DNA of 64,000 nt. It comes from Hydrogenophilus thiooxidans. GTDB taxonomy: Bacteria > Pseudomonadota > Gammaproteobacteria > Burkholderiales > Rhodocyclaceae. Positions 63,888-64,000 of the stretch are shown one piece after another; within the stretch, counting starts at the first letter, position 1, and every line of letters starts with the position of its first letter. The stretch spans positions 86,495 through 150,494 of the forward strand of contig NZ_JAHLSY010000004.1 of NCBI RefSeq assembly GCF_019049855.1, written 5' to 3'. The position numbers and the translations under genes were made by a program. The notes under the pieces were generated by a model. It worked only from the letters and a program-made list of their open reading frames with translations. It was not told the DNA's origin and did no database searches.

Positions 63888-64000
63888 AAACTTTTTTACT
63901 GTGTCAGGTCCCATATCATTATATTCCCCGAAGTCGTGCTAAACTCTTCGAAGCGTACCGACTCCTTGAGCGCTTGTTCCAAGGCCGGAAAGCATTGAAC

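Overview
The window reads as one chromosomal stretch of a GC-rich betaproteobacterium, interrupted by a block that looks foreign. The host assignment rests on gene content and order: ftsK-lolA-rarA-serS, rplM-rpsI, rnr-rlmB, a ccoNOQP-ccoGH block with ccoI and ccoS, an Fnr/hemN divergent pair, PHA synthase, and a sphaeroides-heme-protein/diheme-cytochrome/cytochrome b cluster. A Hydrogenophilus-like organism would fit, but this is inference from gene content and no taxonomic search was possible.

Layout. 1-4.7 kb: start of a UvrA-type gene, tRNA-Lys(TTT), rppH, an OsmC-family gene, a candidate small RNA with a C/U-rich loop, and a Spy/CpxP-type periplasmic protein divergent from a two-component system, with a CpxR-like box between them. 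4.7-11.2 kb: an ArnT-like glycosyltransferase, the SHP/DHC/cytochrome b cluster facing a PepSY protein with a second two-component system, and a protein built of two repeats each ending in a calcium-type loop. 11.4-14.6 kb: rplM-rpsI, argC, erpA and a short-chain dehydrogenase. 14.7-28.6 kb: the micro-oxic respiration block (ccoI, ccoS, an FNR-type promoter that seems to drive a small RNA, a second FNR-type promoter before ccoNOQP, ccoG, ccoH, uspA, phaC, fnr, hemN and a SafE-type membrane protein). 28.7-49.4 kb: housekeeping genes (ppa, nadE, glnB, smr, trxB, maeB, ftsK, lolA, rarA, serS, pntAA/AB/B, a PAS-EAL protein, rhlE, an aldo/keto reductase, a lipoprotein, tRNA-Leu(CAG)).

From about 49.59 to 57.06 kb the style changes. 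Ribosome-binding sites are strong with TTG starts, and the proteins look Firmicutes-like. Both edges cut through genes: a second rarA without its AAA+ core and an mnmA without its N-terminus. Inside lie a ~753-residue reading frame with a C-terminal YrdC/TsaC domain (broken by two single-base homopolymer deletions), a GcvT-like protein, an MFS transporter and a class I aminotransferase. This is either a decaying horizontally acquired segment or an assembly chimera. The host continues with rnr-rlmB.

60.3-63.9 kb is an apparent iron-responsive operon. A near-consensus Fur box sits inside a strong promoter, followed by a 40-residue membrane peptide, an EAL-domain protein with intact catalytic motifs, a DUF2325 protein with a cysteine cluster, bacterioferritin-associated ferredoxin, bacterioferritin and a small exported protein.

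The linking themes are oxygen control (an [4Fe-4S] Fnr with matching boxes at exactly -41.5 before its likely targets), heme and cytochrome oxidase assembly, iron storage, and two candidate small RNAs that have clear promoters and terminators but no convincing reading frame.
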